37,069 bases of DNA from Gymnopilus junonius (taxonomy: Eukaryota; Basidiomycota; Agaricomycetes; Agaricales; Galerinaceae): the NCBI GenBank assembly GCA_015501075.1, contig JADNYJ010000316.1, positions 1 to 37,069 on the forward strand, written 5' to 3'. Shown piece after piece: positions 1 through 11,887 of the stretch (the stretch's first letter is position 1; each line of letters starts with the position of its first letter). Position numbers and translations under genes: made by a program. A model generated the notes under the pieces. That model was not told where the DNA came from, did no database searches, and saw only the letters and a program-made list of their open reading frames with translations.

Positions 1-319
1 TAATTTGCCCAAAGTATTTGGGATGTGAGTTCTTTTTCTATCGCTTTGTGCTTTTGATCCTTTCTTCCATGGCTACTTCTGAATGCTGACCTAATGCTGC
101 ATTTCCAGCGCACCGCTCATCCAACATTCGCCAAAGAACACGACCATTTTCGTCTGGCTCACCCTCCTGGTCTCATTCGTCGTCTATGCGCGATTCGTGA
201 CGCTTGTGATTAGTGATATCACTAATTACCTCGGTATTGCCTGCTTTACGGTCAGGAAGAGGGATGAGAAGGGTGACTGGGCGGATGCACGGCCCGGGAT
301 GGATATGAAGAAAAGTTAG
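1..319 (+). CDS. C-terminal end of a choline/ethanolamine phosphotransferase (partial)
   Basis: This is the 3' end of a gene that starts before the window. Exon 1-24 joins exon 109-319 across an 84-nt GT..AG intron, with the Ile codon split AT|C. The joined peptide starts NLPKVFGIAPLIQ, continues through a hydrophobic segment (IFVWLTLLVSFVVYARF) and then VISDITNYLGIACF, and ends with a charged tail and TAG. I know this ending from the CDP-alcohol phosphatidyltransferases that make phosphatidylcholine or phosphatidylethanolamine from diacylglycerol in the ER membrane (CPT1/EPT1 type): a last membrane helix followed by a DI.NYL.I.C motif. The catalytic motif lies outside the window, so choline and ethanolamine specificity cannot be told apart. 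No lesion is visible. Confidence 0.72.
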
Positions 320-738
320 ATCGTTGTCGTGGCTGTTTAGACAATCCAGGTTGGGTGGTGAGGGGTGCATGTGAGGGAAGGACGAAGAGTGAAGGGCAGG
401 AGTGGAGGTGTGCGCTGATGTACTGACGTGAATGTGAAGGTTGCGCCTGTATCTTGGTTCGTTCTTGTGGTATTTATTGCTATAGATAGGGCTGATACGA
501 GTAGGGCGGTAACTACATAGCTCTTGTGCGACGTATACTTATGATACAGTAGAATTTTATTAATATTTTTTGATGGTCCTTGATCGGGAGTCGAAGGCAG
601 AAGAATATCGGGAATAAGGGTAACCTGATCGTCTCAAAAGAGTGGCAAAGGTAAGTAAATAGTCGCACTTGATTTACATAAGTAGTGAAGCTAAAGATCG
701 CGCTATGGATTACCTTCCACTAAGACCATCACTTGGAT
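320..738. other. Convergent intergenic region, no gene seen
   Basis: This is the shared 3' flank of the phosphotransferase (+) and the VOC-type gene (-). It is AT-rich around 540-575, consistent with polyadenylation signals. No convincing ORF or repeat was found. Confidence 0.6.
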
Positions 739-1187
739 CTAAACCTCTTCTTCCTCTCGCACCTCATCCTGGAATACCGCCTCCAACCGATGTCCAAACG
801 GATCATACACAAAACAAGCATAATAATTCCCATGAATCTCCTTCCTCACCCCAGGGTCCCCGTCGCCCTTCCCACCATTCTCCAACGCAGCAGCGTAAAA
901 CTCATCCACCGCTTTTCGACTTGGAGCGTTAAATGCGAGATGGGTGCCCTTGCCGTGAGGCGCGGCGTTGGTGGTTTCGAATAGGTTGAAGGGTTCGCGT
1001 GAGCCCCAGCCGTATCCTAGGGCATTGGTGAGCCTGACGAGGTGGACTTGTAGACGAGGGTTATCCCAAGTGGGGCGAAGATGGCGGTATAGAAGGGTTC
1101 GGCGGTCGATAGGGAAGGTATGCCGAATGAGATGTGGCCCAGAAGACTGCGGCGCTCGGGGTTCGTGTCGTAGTAGTTGCTGCTCAT
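739..1187 (-). CDS. VOC/glyoxalase-like protein with one apparent frameshift
   Basis: On the minus strand an ATG at 1187-1185 opens a peptide containing GHISFGIPSLSTAEPFYTAI and a LGITLVYKS segment. The frame then meets TAG near 1020. A second frame picks up with LGYGWGSREPFNLFE, GTHLAFNAPSRKAVDEFY, GNYYACFVYDPFGHRLEAVF and an acidic tail ending at TAG 741-739. Together they cover the whole vicinal-oxygen-chelate fold of the glyoxalase/bleomycin resistance/dioxygenase superfamily. Plausible metal ligands are His (GHIS), Glu (NLFE), His (GTHLAF) and Glu (RLEAV). The locus is 449 nt, one base short of a whole number of codons, so a single-base indel within about 1022-1058 explains the break. 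No GT..AG intron restores the frame. Substrate is unknown. Either an assembly error or a young pseudogene is possible. Confidence 0.68.
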
Positions 1188-2457
1188 TATTGGGAAGATC
1201 AGAAAAGAAGAAAGGAAGTGGATTGATTCTCTTTTGGTATACGATCTTATTTAACTCGAGTCCTGAGCACCGAGATTATTGCAGATCACTGTATCCTTTT
1301 TGATCTTCAATTTTTTCGTGATGAGGGTGCAGACCGAGTCAGGTAACGGGACAAGGTAGATTGTAAATACTGGCTCCGGATTAGATGTTTGCATCATGGG
1401 AAATAATGTTCTTCGTGTTAACTGTTAACTGATGCTAATCCAAGCATGTTGAACCCAAAGTCGCGGTGTGGAGTGGCCTTCTAGTACTCACTGAGTTGAA
1501 TATTTCTTATCATCTATTTAGGGATGAATGTGATGAGATTGGTAAAGTAACGATGTGCATTTACATGAGAATCCAGACCAAAGACTAGGTACTGACAATG
1601 ACGGCCTTGAACTAGAAATGGATCGTATGAAGGACTGGACCTCAAAGTAAATTTCATCAATTCGATCACCTGTGTATACCGCGTCATTTTATTGCCAATC
1701 AGTGTCTAAGATCATCAGACTGTACCAGCCCAGGTATATGACAATTCAGTAAGCCCGATAGGACATGGTGTAGGGCGACGGAGATTTACCCAAACCCGCA
1801 ATGCCCACTTGACTTCGCCGTGCGGGTGGCAGGAATTACGACCACCCTTTTTCCAGTTTATATCTTGACCCGAACACTGCTTGGAAGGAATGCGTGCATT
1901 TACGTTCCATTTAAATTTGTATTACTGGAATAGGATCTATGCGACACATTTCTTCCTTGCTATATTTGATTTAATGATGGAGATAGGGTGTGATGAATCG
2001 ACAATTCCAAGCGTAGCAGTCAAGTGGGTAATGCTCCGTTCGATAACCTTCGGTCAGTCAAAATTGTGAAGAATGAATTATGAGATGCATGGCGCATGGT
2101 CCTTTCGTGGACAGCATACGGAGAGGAAGAATTAGCTAGGCACAAGCATGCAGAGATAGTATCCAGCCAAGGGTTCGAAGAATAATCTGGAATTAAGAGA
2201 AGACGAGTGGCTCACCTAAATTGGGGGATAGATGACTGTGTTTGCTGAGTGCTCTAGCTCTATGTTGCTCTTTTTTATACGCCGCGGACAATAAGAGCAT
2301 CCTGATAATACCACCGGCCGTCCGATTCATTTGAGAGAACAATTGCTTGAGCTTCAAAAAATTGTTACATGATGCGGCATCCCCGCCGTCCATACAACTT
2401 ACGGGGCATTATTGTTCTGTTCATAATTAGGGGAAAGAGATCACATGATAAAGGTCG
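1188..2457. other. Intergenic region without a supported gene
   Basis: This lies between the VOC-type gene (-) and the HNH-type gene (+), so it should hold both promoters. Short ORFs exist (for example 1881-2069 + and 2193-2393 -), but none shows a recognisable motif or splice pattern. Confidence 0.55.
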
Positions 2458-3812
2458 ATGACGAAGCCTTCGTCAGAGGAACATCCAGGTTGTCTGTCTC
2501 ATGCGACCCCTCATCGTCTTTCCGCGCGGTCGCAGCTCTATACGATGCGCCCTCCACCTCATTCAGAGAATGTCCACGTAATTCTGAATCCAAAAGACGG
2601 TGGCGATGTATATTTTGATATTCCTTACGCTGATGTACGACGCCTAAGCAGCAGTCCTTCCAGGTTACTTCATTACTTTTGCTTCATCGTTCTCGGATTG
2701 AAAGGAACGCTGCACGTCGAGGGTGGTAATATAGTTGCTCTCGAAGGAGAAGAATGCGGCGAGGTCGGTATTAACGTTGAAGCTGGTGGGACCTACTACT
2801 ATCACGTTGACAGCGATGGCGAGTGGTAAATTTTCTCCAATATTTCATTTCACTGAGACTGTCGCAGCACCATTTACTTCGGCACTTGTCGATCCGGAGG
2901 TCGTGCGCCAGTTGAGTAGCAGAACTTCAACATATTGGCCGACTCTTGATCCGGCCTTTCAATCGCGTTTAGAAGAAAGGGACAAGTTCGGGATATTTAC
3001 TGGGGCACATCCAAGACACTGCCATGGTCAACACATCATTGAACTGAGCGAAGGTGATGATGTATCTGTCTTATACTTCCTGGAAGTGTACATCCTGATT
3101 CTGATCGTTTTCAGTGGCTCAAATTAATTATCGAAAATCGACCTCCTTACGATGACGAGGACGTTTCTGGCTTCAGTGGGATCGATGATCCACGGAATGG
3201 CTTCCTACTCTCCATCAATGTCCAGTTGGACTTATCGAGAAAGCTTGTTTTTATCTTCAAGGTACTGCAGTCTGTTGTTTCGTGATCCCTTTTTTAAAAC
3301 CACATCCATATTATCTACAGACGCCGAACTGCTACCTTCGTTGTGAGGACATCCCACTGGCTATACCTCATCGTACCATTTATCCCGGCAACGCGCCCCC
3401 TCCCAATTGTCGTTTTACATTGATGTGGGCTATTGGCAATATTGATACCATAGGTTTAGGTTTCGAATTACCATCCGACGCTACCTTCATGGAACCGAGT
3501 GCTGCCGACCTTCCTTCTGGTCTTCTTCTGGATTATTTCAATGCGGGAGTCCTCCTCAAGAACTATTTGAAAGGCAGTGAGAAGCTTGCGTCGCATCCCT
3601 TTCCTCGGCCTCCACCACTGCCCGTTGGCCACCGACGAACTGTCGTGCCTAGGTCGGCAGGTCGCGAGCAGGTTAATGATCCTGATCAGGATATCGATGC
3701 GATGGTTCTTGGCATATGGATGATGTCCGGAAATGCGCGAAGGAGGCACGAAAGGGAAGAACAAGAGCGTACTGAGCGGATCGACAGTTGGCGTTCGAAC
3801 TTAACAAGGTGA
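2458..3812 (+). CDS. HNH-endonuclease-domain protein, degenerate, with an apparent frameshift
   Basis: Exon 1 (from 2458, or the internal ATG at 2545) encodes an N-terminal beta-rich part ending YYYHVDSDGEW. After a frame change near 2825-2867 the protein resumes with ALVDPEVVRQLSS and then ERDKFGIFTGAHPRHCHGQHI, the start of an HNH module. Intron 3062-3114 (phase 0) joins EGDD to WLKLIIENRPP and DDPRNGFLLSINVQLDL. Intron 3262-3320 joins FIFK to TPNCYLRCEDIP, and the last exon runs to TGA 3812. This domain order matches fungal HNH nuclease-domain proteins that are multicopy in agaricomycetes. The usual final His after the NGFLL strand is not evident (NVQLDL), so catalysis may be lost. The only good intron at the first junction (2826-2867, 42 nt) leaves the frame wrong by one base, so the gene is either frameshifted or misassembled. 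Biological role is unknown. Confidence 0.6.
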
Positions 3813-6225
3813 TTTTAGTTTTTATACGACCTCTTTCTCTTGATTGTTTATAGTCATTGTCACAATTTATATGAGACTTGGGAGAAACTCAGGACGTGAA
3901 GTTTTAGCATGGAGAAATACGAAAGCTCCGCCTTCTAATAAATCACCGACACTATTGCAGCATAAACTCGACACTATACCACAATATTACTTCCGATATA
4001 AATCCCTAACGTTCAACATGGGGTAGTCGGCTGAATTCAGTTCCAGGAGCTGCGCCATTGATTGACGCTCTAGGTGTGTCTTTCTCTTTCTTTTAAATAC
4101 CAAGTGCGCACATCTTAATTCCAACGGAAAGCTTTAGCCGTCCCATTACATAAAGATTTCAGCTCCTTGATAATTAACAGCAGTCCATCGTCACGCGTCA
4201 AGATCAGCAGTCAGGCTGTCCATCTGTCTACATCCCTTGTACACACAGTACTCTAAAGCTTTATGTAACGAAGCATCGAAGACTTGTCATTTAGAGGATA
4301 ACTTTCAGGTTGCGCAGGAAACGGTACGTAGTGTGTGAGTAAATAACCAATTGCGAACTCGGTTCGGTATCTGAAAGGGATGTCAGGTCTTGCTGTACGT
4401 GCAGTGTCGGGCCGTGGCCCAATGGTAAGTACTTACTTTCGGAACCGGAGTCGGATGAGGCGTTGACGACTCTGGCCAGTAAGGAAACGAGGGTCACTAG
4501 CGTGTTGGGTCATGGTGCATACCAAGAAAGAAATAGGAGTAAGTGTAATCGATAGTTTCATCTCACACTTGTAAGTACATGAAAGGGTGCTGGGAGATCC
4601 ACTAGTAATGCGACAGTCCGTGTACGTGTAGAGGTCAAATAGCCTCGCAGAAGCCCTTATCAATGTTACCTTTTACCTACCCCACCCGATTCTGGATTCT
4701 TTCGAAGACAGTTCGTGCTGGGTGCGAACCGATGGGTGATAAACCCATGACATTGACAATACGAGGTGGACGCCCACACCAGGCAGAGGATTCCCATTCG
4801 ACCAGTCCAGCTGAGCACGGAGGTTTTATAGGTGTACATACATAGATAGTGATAAGAGGACAGAGAGGCTCGGTAACGAGATGTGAAGAAGAGAACCGTT
4901 GGTTTTCGTTCATATGATCCCAGTGCTCATTCGCTAGTGTATCCTATTTATATACGCGGTACAGCTGGGAAGCCCTGTCACTGAACCGTCAGCTGTTCGT
5001 GTAGGGTGGGGTGGGGTGGGTGGACTCGGAGGTAAAAAGTCAAAATTACATCTCTGGAGAAAGCCGAATTTAGGCGTTTGCCCCCCTCCTCGGTGGATAT
5101 AGAACCAGGTCAGAGCCTTGTGATTGCCCCCCCCTTCTTTGGCGATGAGAAGTTGGAAAGGGGTAATGGACGGTTATCTTGTTCATGTCAATAATTGTAT
5201 TGGTGGTTGTCGATCCATAGCTAGAGTGGCTGAAGTAATTATGCGGTTATGGACTGCACCGATATTAATAGAAACCAATGATCCATATTGTTCTGATAAG
5301 TTATGCCGTGAGTCTTGTCAGAAAGTGAGATGGAGATGAAAGTATATACGCACTTTGAAATTAAAATCAAATAGAGGATTGGGGGTGCGTCGCGTCGGAC
5401 GGGTACACACGCCTGGTTGAAACTGGAAGTAAAAGCACAAGTCAAAGTGGCAGACAAGCGAAGGACAAGTTGTGCTCTTAACTCTTGCTTGACCACGAGC
5501 AAAATCAAATGTTTTGGGAAAATACATATGTTCAAACTTGATAGAGACCCTCGTTTGTGATAATCACCCTCACGCCAGAGTTGGAATCGCGTCAGTCACC
5601 TCACCTTGAAAGTACAAGCGCAGTCTAGACTTTGACATAAATATAAGTTATAACGTACGCATGACGTTATACCTAAGTGTTCTTAAACTGCCACTCGAGA
5701 CGCGGGAGTTTGGGAGAGAATCCCTTTATAGATAAATGTTATGACATACGTGCTCAACTTTCACATTGTCAGTTCGTCAGTCATATCATTTCGTCATGAT
5801 TTGAAGTTTGGAAGTGAACATTGACATCCGGGATACCCGGGTTCAAGATTGAGGGCATGAAATGAGTGGTGAAATGTGAAATGTGAAGGGTGAAGCGGAA
5901 GGTGGGCGGTGGGCCGGTGGCTGGATACTTGATGAGCATCAGAATTATAATCATACTAGGCTAAGGAGGGTGGAGAAAAATCACTCGAAGTCAATCAAAT
6001 CATAGTAAGTAAAATAAGTAGCATAGGACATGAACAAAAACGATGGCAATGGGGATTACTTGAGCTGTATGTAGCCTGTGATTGTGATTGTGATGTCTGG
6101 ATACTAAAGGAAAGCGCGTTAATAAGTGAGAAGGTTCAAGAGATGGGTGACTGGCTCACTGGATTGTGTTGACTGGTGCGAACGGACGAATAGACGGACA
6201 CTGGAGGATGGGTGTCTAGTGACTA

Positions 6226-6257
6226 GTAAGGGAAGGGAAGGGAAGGGAAGGGAAGGT
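6226..6257 (+). repeat. (AAGGG)n microsatellite
   Basis: About six head-to-tail copies of AAGGG/GGGAA, immediately 5' of a second short repeat. Confidence 0.9.
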
Positions 6258-6308
6258 GACGTGGCAGGGTTTTGGTTAAATGGTTTTAGATTTTGACATT
6301 TGAGACTC

Positions 6309-6345
6309 GAGAGTCCGAGTCCGAGTCCGAGTCCTAGTCCGAGTT
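6309..6345 (+). repeat. (GAGTCC)n short tandem repeat
   Basis: About five to six copies of GAGTCC, one with a T substitution, in noncoding DNA. Confidence 0.85.
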
Positions 6346-7299
6346 TGAAGTGGACGCGGACTCGGGGGAAGGAGCGGCATGTTTTAGTTCAGACAGGTAA
6401 GGGTAGCTCTAGATAACTTCAAGTTTATGGATGAAGGATGGAATTAAGTATTGTGACGCTCAAAGTCGGGCTCTTCGAAATTGAAATTTGCACAGGGAAG
6501 ATGTACATAGTCGCAATAGGTGTAGGCTGAAGTGGAAAAGGGATCAACTTGCAAGTCGTGATGAATAAGGACATGCGAGTTCCATGGGGAACACAACTGT
6601 CGACATGGGTGATGGTGGTATCATAGTCTAGAGAGAGTCTAGAGCGTATATCGAGCATTGCGCATTGCGCGGAACTGGTAGAGAGAAGACGATATGGATT
6701 TGAATTCAGACAGAAAAGACGGAAAGGGAAGGAAAGGAAAGGCGTGCTTGCTGCATGCTGCCCGAAAACGCGAAACACCAAAACGACAGAGGAAAGAGGT
6801 ACCTGAGAAGCAAGAATCAAGAGATGAAGACGGCGGAGTGGAAGCGTAGATCTTGAAATTCAAGTAGATATCGGTGAGGCAGCGTTACGTTCTGATTCGA
6901 GGCAGGTAAGCATAGATGAAGGAACAGGCGACAGGCGACAAGTGACATGCAAAACAGGGCACAGACAACGATTCGGATTCATGGCCATCGCCAATGCACA
7001 TGATCAGAAATGCGCTGTTCATTTAAATTTCGCGTAGGGAGCCTTGGAGCCTTGGGGTGTGCATGAGGGTATGTATAACGCATGCAGGTCGAGAGCGATT
7101 ACTCGCTCTACTTACATATAACCGGAAAAGGACTAGCGAGGAATTTAAAGTCATTTAAGCAAAGGAGACATTCGGAGAGAAGAAGAGCTCACTGCGATCA
7201 ATGAGAGATCCGTTGATTAATTAACGCAAAAATGCATAACGCATAACGCTTGATGCATAATGCTTCGGTCTCGGATGATGGTGGTGGATAGCCCAGGTC

Positions 7300-7327
7300 G
7301 GAGACGGAGACGGAGACGGAGACGGAG
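7300..7327 (+). repeat. (GGAGAC)n short tandem repeat
   Basis: Four to five copies of GGAGAC/GAGACG followed by GGAGCTGAGC, in the upstream region of the G-alpha gene. Confidence 0.85.
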
Positions 7328-8023
7328 CTGAGCTAGGCTGGGCTGCGGCGGCTGGGCTGGCAGGTACGGTGTTCTTCCCCCGCAAGTGAGTGAGTGGACG
7401 GTTCCTGGCCGGTATCATGTTGCGTTGGGACTTGGGGACGGATTGGCGTTAGAATTTGGCGTGGCCCATCTGGGTTGTACGGCGCTCACAGGAGACTTGA
7501 GGCTTGTCAAGCTGGTCAAGAATGAAGGTGTGTGCGATTCTGAAAGGGTCGCTAGGCTTACTTACAAAGTTACTTTTGGAGGGTCGCAGGGCAACGTAAT
7601 TTCATGTCCAAGTGTGGATGTGAGAATGACGTAAACGAAAGGAGAACAAGGTACCCACATTACTTTATTTCTTTTTTGAAATCCCCGGAATTATCTGATG
7701 ATCGATGGCTTGAGTTGGCTGAGCTGGGTGGATTGGGGTAGGGTAACGAGAGAGCAGTGGGGATGAATGCTTGCTAGGGTTGATAACAAGCAGACACAGC
7801 GAGCGACGGGGTTGAGAAATGGGAAGCGAAACGGGGAACCTGACAGATGTGACTCTGATGGGAACCGACCGAAAAAGGACAAAGGCAAAAGTGCTTACAT
7901 AATACAGGAACAGGGAGCTGTGTGACTGGATTGGGCGATATTCCTGTTCTCGACAACGCTCATCTCCTCTCCTCTTTTTCCAAAAACCCCGCCTTCACTT
8001 CCTTGCTGTCCCCTTCCCCAGCC

Positions 8024-9812
8024 ATGGGCGGATGCATGTCCACTCCAGATCGCTCCGGCAAGGAACGCTCAGACATGATTGATAAGCAAATAGAGGAGGA
8101 TAATAAACGCTTCAAACGGGAATGCAAGATTCTCCTCCTCGGTACAGCAGCTCGCCACTTGCGCTCTCTCTCTGTTCTGACCAAAATCCCTCTCGCTTTG
8201 TAGGCTCTGGCGAGTCGGGCAAGAGCACGATAGTGAAGCAGATGAAGATTATCCACCAGGACGGCTTCTCGGATTCCGAGCTGGCAGAGTACCGTCCGGT
8301 CGTCTACAAGAACGTGCTCGACTCGGCACAGTCGGTTGTGATATACATGAAGAAAATCGGGTTGGAATGCGTGGAGTACTCGAATAGGGTCCGTCAAGTT
8401 CCTCCTCTCCTAACACATGCTTTCTCATCATCGTCATCACCATAGGCTCTCGCCGAGAAGGTTCTCGACTTCCGCCTAGATACCAGCGGCGGCACGCCCT
8501 ATTTCCCTCCAGAGATCGCAGAGGCCATCCATCAGCTATGGAAGGACCCCATCATCCCCAAAATCATGGACGAACACTCCTCCGACTTTTATCTCATGGA
8601 CTCGGCAGCATAGTGCGTCACAGACACCCCCGCCCCCACTCTCTTTTGCTTTCGTATTCCCCGGCTGACTCATGTCACGACAGCTTCTTCGGCGAGGTAC
8701 TACGGATAGGCTCTCCGGGGTATCTCCCCAACGAAACGGACGTGTTACGGGCGAGGCAGAAGAGCGTGGGCATCACAGAGACGAGGTTCACGATGGGACA
8801 ATTATCGTGAGTAGCACACTGCACCTTTCCCTTTTCCTTTTCCGGCTCGCGGCTCGCGGCTATACGGGCCCTCCTCTACTGCTCCCTTGTCGCTTCCCTT
8901 CTCTCCCCTGCCTGTTCTATATTCTACTCTCCCACCACGTCCTTGAATGTCGGCTCCGACGTCATGGGGCCTTTTTTCCTTTTCCTTTTCCTTTTTTGCT
9001 TTTCGCTTTTTTTCCCTATTTATTGACACGTGGGAATCGGAATCCTCTTACTGACAGCGGACTTTCCTCAGAATACACATGTTCGACGTGGGCGGTCAAC
9101 GATCAGAGAGGAAAAAGTGGATTCACTGTTTCGAATCTGTCACGTCCATCATCTTTTGTACCGCGCTGAGTGAGTATGATCAGGTGTTGTTGGAGGAGAA
9201 GACACAGGTTCGTCCCGTTTTCTTCCCCTTCCCCTTCCTCTCCCCTCCATTTCGATCTGTATCATCAACCCTGACCTTGATCTCTGATGTGATGTCCGCG
9301 TTACGCAGAATCGGATGCTAGAAAGTCTGGTGCTCTTTGAATCCGTGATCAACTCCCGATGGTTCCTCCGCACCTCCATCATCCTGTTCTTAAACAAGAT
9401 CGACGTGTTTAAAAACAAATTACCAAAAGTACGCCATACCTAATAATAACCACCCGCCTTTGGGTTGTTTCACTGATCAACGAACCTTTCTCACCTGCGT
9501 TTCTCTCTCTTAGGTCCCCCTCGAACGTTATTTCCCCGAGTACGCCGGCGGACCTGATATCAACAAGGCGGCGAAATATATTCTGTGGAAGTTTATGCAG
9601 GCGAATAGGGCGCGGTTGAGTGTGTATCCACAGTAAGCGTCAAGATTTCTTTTTTGGTTTGTTTCTTGGGGTGTCTTATTAACCTTTTTCTTATTACTTT
9701 CTTTTGTTCTAGTTTAACCCAAGCGACAGATACGACGAATATCCGATTGGTGTTTGCGGCTGTTAAAGAGACCATCTTGCAAAATGCGCTCAAGGACTCG
9801 GGGATTCTATGA
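8024..9812 (+). CDS. GPA1: Heterotrimeric G protein alpha subunit, Gpa1/Gpa2 (group III) type
   Basis: Eight exons join in frame: 8024-8141, 8204-8388, 8446-8612, 8684-8806, 9072-9207, 9309-9428, 9514-9632 and 9713-9812, giving 355 aa, a normal Galpha length. The start MGGCMS carries a myristoylation Gly2 and a possible palmitoylated Cys4. Visible motifs are the P-loop GSGESGKST (40-48), the switch I Arg in RARQKSVG (Arg181), DVGGQ with catalytic Gln207, NKID (272-275) and TQAT (325-328). The C-terminus is LKDSGIL, with Ser where pertussis-toxin targets have Cys. From recall it is very close to Cryptococcus Gpa1, which links nutrient and pheromone receptors to adenylyl cyclase and cAMP signalling at the plasma membrane. 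Introns are short except the fourth (265 nt). The switch I Thr is replaced by Ser (184), a mild change. No lesion is seen. The symbol follows Cryptococcus usage; other fungi number this class differently. Confidence 0.96.
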
Positions 9813-10185
9813 TTGACGCCTTCCAGCCCTCTGCTTCCTTTTCTCTCTCGTCTCTCGTTATATTGTCCTCCTTCCCGCGCTTCTCCTTTCCTCTACTCTC
9901 TTCTCCCATCATTTTCGTTGTCGGCTTCGCCTCCTTCCCGTTCACCTTCCCTTGACCTCGACCCTGACCTCACCATCGGCCTCCATCATCGTCATCTTCT
10001 TCTTCTTCGATCTTTGATCTGTGTATAGATTTTTATTTCTCTCATCTGGTTGTCTATCGCTCTCGTTCGCTTGGTAAGTCCCCGTCCGTCGTTTTTAATC
10101 TCTTTTTCCCAATGCATTGTTCGCGTTGTTGCGTTGGGTTATCGTATCAATCAACAAGGAGCTGATTTGGGGATCTTTTTTTCTC

Positions 10186-10240
10186 TCTCTATAGGTCCTC
10201 TCTCTCTCTCTCTCATGCAACACACACACACACACACTCG
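10186..10240 (+). repeat. (CT)n then (CA)n microsatellites
   Basis: A CT-rich run (TCTCTC units) is followed after a short spacer by about eight CA units. Confidence 0.9.
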
Positions 10241-10871
10241 CCCGTTCGCCTGCTCGATGGCATCACCTACACGCATTCTGTCAACCATCACGTCAACTTA
10301 ATTATCACCTTTTCTTTTTGCCCCCTGCGACGTCGTCGCTGCGGCTGCTGCTACCACTACCGCTGCTTGGGCTTCCTCCATCATGTCATCCATCCATCCA
10401 TCCATCTTCTATCATGCATCATCTATTTCAACATCGTACACACACCCGCCCATGCCATCCGCGTTATGCCATGCGAGGAAGCGTTTAGGCTTGTCTTGTC
10501 TTATCCTATAATGGACGGGTCCTGCTGGCCTATCCGAAGGGGTACCCGCCACCAATGCGCACATTCTTGCCCTGCCCTGCCATGCCCAGCCCAGGCCGTC
10601 CACCCAACCATCCCTCCTATAAGCTCCGACGTCTCTAGGTTTCCTGGGTATGCAAAGACAGCGGACGTTGTTGCCCAGGCACCGCGAACACCCGGGAAAC
10701 TTAGCACTACGACAGTCGACCGCACTACTAGTCGGACTCAGGACTGCGACAAGTCAGCGCCACGTGATAACCTACCTATCTCTATCTCTTATTTCCCGAG
10801 GTATCGGGATTTCCGAATGCCACCGCCACGGTGCCCCCCCCTGCCACCCTCCGGCGCTGGACCACGGCCGG

Positions 10872-10894
10872 TGGATGTGGATGTGGATGTGGAT
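10872..10894 (+). repeat. (GGATGT)n short repeat
   Basis: About four copies of GGATGT/GATGTG in noncoding DNA. Confidence 0.8.
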
Positions 10895-11861
10895 CGCCCG
10901 CGGGCCCACGTCGTTCTTTGGCCTCTGGAATCTAGTCGTACATCGTCAGCTTGTCCTCTGCACCGGGGTACGACAACGTTATGCGTTGTTTGTTCTCTTG
11001 CCGCTGCCGCTGCTGCTGCTTTTTTTTTGGTTGTACCCGACGTCGACGTCGATGTCGTCATCACGTCAAATCAAGCTAGTCTAAATAGACAGTACCCCAA
11101 TTCTCGGGCCGGAAGGCAGGGCAGAGCTGGGTGGTGCATGGGGGATGGTTGATACGCATCTGTGGCTTGATTTCATGATACTCGTGCCTCCTTCAATGGT
11201 CGCTGTGCCTATGCTCGGCTGTGTGGACGCGTTGGACGGTTGATGTGGTGGATAGTTTTTTGAAGTCTTGAGGAGCGGGGTGGAGAGATGGGGTCAAGGC
11301 GCGCCTGGATTTGTTTGGTTGTTTGGCGTTGAAGTTGAAGTTGAGGTTGGAGTTGTGAATTTTTTTTTTTTGCGATGGTGGATGAGGTGGTGGTTGAGGA
11401 GGCCTGAGGTTTAGACCTAAACCTGACGTTGGGGCTCGTTCGGGTTCGCTTGTCCCCCGCTCGACTGCGCGGAGGTCATGCTCGGCGGATTATTTTGGTC
11501 TCGAAGGAATCGATTACCACAGCTCCCTCATATCATACCATCTCGGCGTTATATACCGACAAATCGACAACCTCCTCTTGAGCCATATCTATATCCCCAA
11601 TCCCCCGACATCACATACCTGGTACTACCCCTCTAGCTCATGGTTGCTTGTTGGTGTCATACCTCGGACCCTTGGACCTTGGATCTCCGTATTCCCGTAT
11701 TCCCTATAACACTATTCCTGCTGCAGCTTCGTTTATACGATACCTCCCCTTTTTTTTACCCCTGCAAGCCGCTGTGGATATCTTTGCGCTTTGCGCCTAC
11801 CGCCCTTATTCCCTCTTTTTACCCTCCTCCTCCGACTATCACTACCCACTACCCACTACCG

Positions 11862-11887
11862 CTATTACTACTACTACTACTACTACT
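11862..11887 (+). repeat. (TAC)n microsatellite
   Basis: About eight TAC/ACT trinucleotide units inside the pyrimidine-rich tract. Confidence 0.9.

Larger units (their letters stand above)
3813..8023. other. Long gene-poor region upstream of the G-alpha gene
   Basis: About 4.2 kb without a supported coding gene. From about 5.8 to 7.9 kb the + strand is purine-rich and holds several short tandem repeats listed separately. It probably contains the G-alpha promoter and perhaps a long 5' UTR. A C-run (5090-5135) and a GGGGT run (near 5005) stand out. Short ORFs here look random. Confidence 0.5.

Noticed and set aside
2193..2393. 66-codon minus-strand ORF divergent from the HNH gene
   Set aside because: No motif, no homology recognised and near the length expected by chance.
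4403..4460. Possible tRNA or SINE head (TGGCCCAATGGTAAG resembles a box A)
   Set aside because: No matching box B at the right distance on the same strand and no cloverleaf can be drawn.
4690..4790. tRNA-like hairpin on the minus strand (ATGGG-TTTATCA-CCCAT next to GGTTCGCACC)
   Set aside because: Only three bases separate the stem from the T-loop-like word, so variable loop and T stem cannot form; the acceptor stem is absent.
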